Positions 59,573 through 64,000 of a stretch of DNA of 64,000 nt are shown here, piece after piece. Numbering within the stretch: the first letter of the stretch is position 1; the number at the start of each line of letters is the position of its first letter. Source of the stretch: Jacaranda mimosifolia (taxonomy: Eukaryota; Streptophyta; Magnoliopsida; Lamiales; Bignoniaceae); the NCBI GenBank assembly GCA_018894105.1, contig CM032129.1:28661468-28725467 (forward strand), read 5' to 3'. The position numbers and the translations under genes are program-made. Under the pieces are notes generated by a model that worked only from the letters and a program-made list of their open reading frames with translations, was not told the DNA's origin and searched no databases.

Positions 59573-60507
59573 TCATGATGAACAACAGCCACCTTTTTTA
59601 GTTTGTCCATCTGCTGCTGCTGCAGCAGCTTCCTGGTTCTCATCAGCCTGTAAAACTAGTGTTTTCCCATCTGCCTTCCAGCCAGGGTCTTTTTCATTCA
59701 GTTCTTGAGATTGCATAACTTTCCTACTTAGAATGTTGTAGATCTCTCTCACGACCGTCTGAAAGGCAGCAGCCACATTGGAGGAATCTAGAGCTGAAGT
59801 TTCAATGAAGAACAGACCCTGTGCCTCGGCCAAGGCCTTGCCTTCAGCTGTTGTGACCTCCCGGGCGTCTTTGAGATCTGATTTGTTGCCCACCAATACC
59901 GTTACTACGTTCATGTCAGAATGTGCTGTTCAATATTAAGCATTCTAATCAGGCGACGACCTCAAGATAGAGAAGAAAAAGCGTAAAAATCAACAGAAAT
60001 TTTAAGTGAGCAATTGCTGGAATGTTAATCAGAGCTATCTTCAACTCACATAGCAGTTAAATCAGTAGAGCATGAAGAAGAAAGGAACAATCAGGTAGCA
60101 TAGGAAGCATTGCATAACTAATACTGTTTCCAAATATAAGTAAAGCATTAAATGTCACAATGCTTACTGTGAAGTTCGTTAAGCCATCTGCCAACGTTTT
60201 CAAATGTCAGCCGTCTGCTGATGTCGTAGACGAGAAGCGCTCCAACTGCGCCTCTATAATATGCAGATGTGACGGCTCTAAACCTCTCCTGCCCTGCTGT
60301 GTCCCAGATCTGAGCCTTAACTTCCTTACCACTGATTTCTATCTTCTGGGTTTGAAATTCTACTCCAATAGTAGATTTTGAATTAGGGTAAAACTCATCT
60401 CTAGCAAATCTAGCCAGCAAGTTCGATTTACCAACAGCTGAATCACCAATCAAAACAATCTTGAAAAGGTAATCCTCAGTTTGTTCCTCCTCTGTATGAT
60501 CGACCAT
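59573..60507 (-). CDS. RABA5A: Rab GTPase, RABA5a type
   Basis: Two exons, 60507-60168 and 59925-59573, with a GT-AG intron (donor GTAAGC), encode 230 residues. The GTP-binding motifs are all intact: G1 GDSAVGKS (21-28), switch I with STIGVEF, G3 WDTAGQE (68-74), G4 NKSD (127-130) and G5 ETSAL (155-159). The Rab signature segments [17 protein letters not shown] and WLNELHTHSDMNVV are present, and the protein ends GGCCSS, a double-cysteine site for geranylgeranylation. The N-terminus ([11 protein letters not shown]) and the [24 protein letters not shown] stretch follow the Arabidopsis RABA5a pattern. RABA GTPases act at the trans-Golgi network/recycling endosome in traffic to the plasma membrane and cell plate. 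The hypervariable tail has an Ala run (EAAAAAAD). Confidence 0.94.
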
Positions 60508-63505
60508 CTTTCACTCTTTCAATATCACAAATACAAAACCATATTTTGCTTATGTATATATACCAAAAAAATCAGGATCCTTGTGAGTGCTAAGAGAATA
60601 TCAAAGTACACAGTTCAAAGATGAAGGAAGAAAACTAGATATATGAGAATAAAGGCCTAGGAGGAGAGGAAGCTTGTAAGGTAGGTAAGGTATATGAAGA
60701 GGCAGCAACAAGAAGCAAGGAATCTGGGATAATATTTGTGCATATAAAGGCTAACAATGAGCCAATTTCTTGCTACTCCATCCTGAAACAGCAGCTTCCC
60801 TATTAGCCACTGCTGCAGGTAAAACTTTTCCTGTTCAAGATTCCAGTCTGGCCCTCCAGCAAGGGTGAAAGCTGAAGGCACCCGCACCAACAAGCAAGCA
60901 TTAGAAACCAGAAATTCAAAATATCCACTGAACACTTCTATATCTAAACAAGTAAGTCCATCGTAGAGAGTTATATGAGGAAAGAAGAATTTGAAATCAT
61001 TTTGAGGTGTTTTAATGAATACATACACGCATCACACTTTTATCTCTAAACAAGTTCATCTTTGAGACTCGAATTACAGAAAGAAGAATTTGGAATATCA
61101 TTTTGAGGTGTTTAATGTGAGTGTATACACATTCTTTTTTGCAGGCAGTTCTTTCTCATACATGATATTTCCAAGTCCTCACACTAATGCTCTTTCCGGT
61201 TTGGCTTCTGCATCATTCCCCTTTGTTTGGACTTAATCCTAAGTAAACTGTCTGTTATCTAGCAATGCATCACAGCATGGTACTCATGGTAAACTCTATA
61301 TGCAAACTATTTTCAGAAGAAAAACAAACAACAGGAAAAGGAAATGTGGTAAAATTCTACGCACATGCACATGAATATTATGGAATTTTTTTCCAGGGAA
61401 AAGAAACGAGAAAAGAATTGGCAACCTCAAAAGGAAAATTTCAGCACAAATAATCTGCCTTGCAGCATAAGCATTTGTACTGTAAGTCAATTTAAATTTC
61501 CAGCTGAAAGTAACATATAGATAATGTTGGCAAAAAACAGATTTGTTGTAAGAATAACAATTATTTCAGCTCATTGATATTAGTCATTCTGTTTACATTA
61601 TGCTGATTGGTCTGAATGATGTGTAATATATCCGCATGAAAAACATAATAAGATAAAAAATTCGATATGTGCACCAAACACTTTGCAAGCACACAAATCT
61701 TTGCACAAGAGACAGAGGAACCCCAAGTTCATTTGCCTGAGTGAGAGGGAAAGGGGTGGAAGTGGTTGTCATGCTGTTATAGTTTGCATGCCATAGAATT
61801 TAATAGCAAAGGGAAACCCTCTAAAATAAATTCAAGCAACTGGCACAAAGCATGATCTCTGTACAAGCTAAGAATTGCTTTGTTGGAATTACTACCCCAA
61901 AGAAAATATCACACACACAGACTGATAAAAGCAGATGATTTGGTGTAAAATAATTAGGCTATTGAAAATTTAAATAGAGAATCATAGTGGGATGAGGTTG
62001 CAAAATAGCCAATAGGTCTTTATTTTGAACTGGACAAAGGAGCCTAAAACTTTACATTTCTACTCAGCTATTGAGCAAGCAACTATGTATCCTGAGGTAT
62101 AGAAGAATGACAAGAAGCCATTAAAGCAGATTTTACACCAGCATCTCACACACCAACTACTTCGACCAAATTATCATGCAACAAAGACCACACCATACGA
62201 TTATTCCATTGGAATAAGCCAATTAAGATTTGTGTTTCTCATGGACCTAATATATGGTTCGTTCTTTGACTTGAATAGACTTACAAGTTACATGTTTCTC
62301 CACATGCATGGTTTTTTGCACGACTTATTTCTTAAAGAACAAATAGCACAATTCTCCTTTTAGAAAAACATGAACCTCATAAACACTTATCTGAAGAAAA
62401 TGATGAAAGTATGATCCCTCAAAAAGAACATATTGTTCAATTCTACAGTTCTCCTTCAATAAAGAAACTGCCCAAAATTTTACAGTTTATGTTGTCTTTT
62501 CTACTTGAAATTCTGTATATAACATTGTGACTTGCTAAGTGTTTAATAATGCAGTAGGAATTCAGGAAAAATATCTCATAGTTTAGCAGAACAATATGAT
62601 TGAAGTGTTGAATCTCCAAAAGTTCTAGTTGACTTCAGATCTAATGCTGGCCTTACATCAAAGTCAATCTCAATAAGAAATCTTGAAAAGAAAAAATATT
62701 TAGACATGTGATGAGAATGATGTCTGCATGAGTAGGACCCACATAGTATCCAACAACATTCATGTTAGTAGTTGTTACCAAGCAATCAATCAAACCTATA
62801 GAATTGGAGTAGAGTCTTATCCAATCAAATTTCAAAAGTATTTTTCATCAATTCTAATTCCATGAGCTCAATACCATAAATCCAAATACACCAGCACTAT
62901 GTGGGGCCTGGAACATTTCACCAAAAACTTTTATTCATAATCTAATGTAAAATCAAAAGTCAGGTGTTAGAACACTCAGCATGAATAATTTCATCACGAA
63001 CCCCACATCCATAATCTCATGAAAATGATCTTAAATAATTAAAAATCAGATTTTGTACGATCATTAGTTGTTAGACGCGTTTGAATAGCTCCTAACATAT
63101 AATAGTTAGAAGCAAGAAGAGTTTCCAGGCGGAAGGTTAAGCTTTTCCTAGTACATCTAATACAGTTTCAAGTGCATCAGCATTGCACTCTCCACTCAAA
63201 TTCTATAGAATGTTGACTGAATACCTAAACAAGAAGATCAGATTATGACTTTCCACTCTTTATCTATTAAAGAACATGCAGAAAAATTATCTCCCAAAAA
63301 TTACTTAGGCCCAAATCAGTGATGATTTCTTGTTATTTAGGAGAGGAGATGAAAAAAAAAAAAAGTCAACATGGACTTTTACATTCCAAGAAAAAAGATT
63401 TTTCAATAAAATACAAAAAATTTCATGTCTATCCTTGAAGAAAAGCGACAACAATCTCTAAATTCAAGAACAGGAATGACAAAGAAAAATAAAGAAGAAA
63501 CATAC
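60508..63505. other. RABA5a upstream region / possible 5'UTR intron
   Basis: No coding region was recognised. It contains a TATATATAC tract near 60550 that could be a proximal promoter, and may instead be the 5'UTR intron of RABA5a if the exon at 63506-63790 is real. Confidence 0.4.
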
Positions 63506-63790
63506 CCCCTTAACGAATGCAGCACTTCCCCTTATTTTCTCGTCCCTCAGAATTATGTAATCAAATCGGAACCTCTTTCAAGAGCACAGATCAAAGAAGA
63601 GAGAAAGAGAGTCAAAATACAAGAAGTAAGGACGAATTTTTCACATATATCTGAGGAGAAAAGAGGGATCAATCAATCTTAATGGCTCTGATTAAGGAGA
63701 GATTAAGGGCAAGTTCTCAAGAATTGAAGAGAGAGAGAGATTCACAGTTTGGACACAGTAGAAACAAATGGCTGAATCAAGAAAGAGGGG
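63506..63790 (-). other. Candidate non-coding first exon on the minus strand
   Basis: On the minus strand a TATA-like ATAATATAAG (63821-63830) is followed about 30-40 bases on by a CT-rich leader (CTCTCTCTCTTCAATTC) and, at 63505, a good donor (GGGG|GTATGTTTC). This looks like a plant 5'UTR exon. RABA5a is the nearest minus-strand gene, 3 kb away. The link is inferred. Confidence 0.35.
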
Positions 63791-64000
63791 CCATACATTG
63801 CTCAAGTGGCTCTTCCTAGCCTTATATTATCAGAGATTGGATTAATAAAATATAAATCACATAAATTATGGCATCCAAGGAAATTTTTCTTGATGAGTAT
63901 TGGCACAGTGGGTAGAAGTTACACATGAAAAAAATCTTCCCCAGCATTTACACAAGGGGTGGGTGTCGAAGTATGCTGCCATCTTCCATAGTCAGGTACT

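Noticed and set aside
63425..63682. 85-codon plus-strand frame near the window end
   Set aside because: Charged, domain-free, and antisense to a likely 5'UTR exon on the minus strand.

Overview
The window is nuclear DNA of a flowering plant, most likely a eudicot. This rests on AT-rich intergenic DNA packed with plant-type transposon remnants, GT-AG introns, and gene families found in plants: an OBERON PHD-finger protein, a PAT1-type GRAS regulator, an X8 cell-wall protein, a plant two-RRM hnRNP and a RABA5a-type Rab GTPase. The species cannot be fixed from the sequence.

Layout. 1-9280 is gene-free and holds two inverted copies of a hAT-like element (1-1362 and 6270-8042), an LTR relic and a degenerate GC-rich repeat. 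9282-18519 is a gene cluster, all on the minus strand: an X8-domain secreted protein (three exons, with a hAT-like MITE in intron 2), OBERON (two coding exons, long 5'UTR intron) and a small plant protein of unknown function. 18.5-35.2 kb is a gene desert with a hAT-like element containing an internal tandem duplication, a solo LTR, SINEs and a Mutator-like element (MULE). 35.3-38.9 kb is a PAT1-clade GRAS gene on the plus strand, with a 5'UTR intron and a possible upstream ORF, followed by tRNA-Thr(AGT). 39.7-49.1 kb is a second desert with a MITE, a second solo LTR of the same family, two SINE-like units and a Tourist-like MITE. 49.4-53.3 kb is an hnRNP/Musashi-like RNA-binding protein gene on the plus strand. 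It is followed at 55.55-56.56 kb by a broken partial copy that keeps the promoter-side flank, the Gly-rich tail and the last micro-exon but lacks both RRMs. 56.9-58.25 kb is a long-TIR element carrying a nested relative of the 33.4-kb MULE. 59.57-60.5 kb is RABA5a on the minus strand, perhaps with a distant 5'UTR exon near 63.5-63.8 kb.

The genes are ordinary, functionally unrelated neighbours: cell-wall/plasmodesmatal callose binding, meristem chromatin regulation, light/stress signalling, RNA processing and membrane trafficking. I see no operon-like or biosynthetic cluster and no support for a wholly new system. The best leads are the promoter-to-tail duplication of the hnRNP gene, the MITE that has grown the X8 intron, the candidate upstream ORF and nearby MULE at the GRAS gene, and a MULE family with GC-rich cores present twice in the window.
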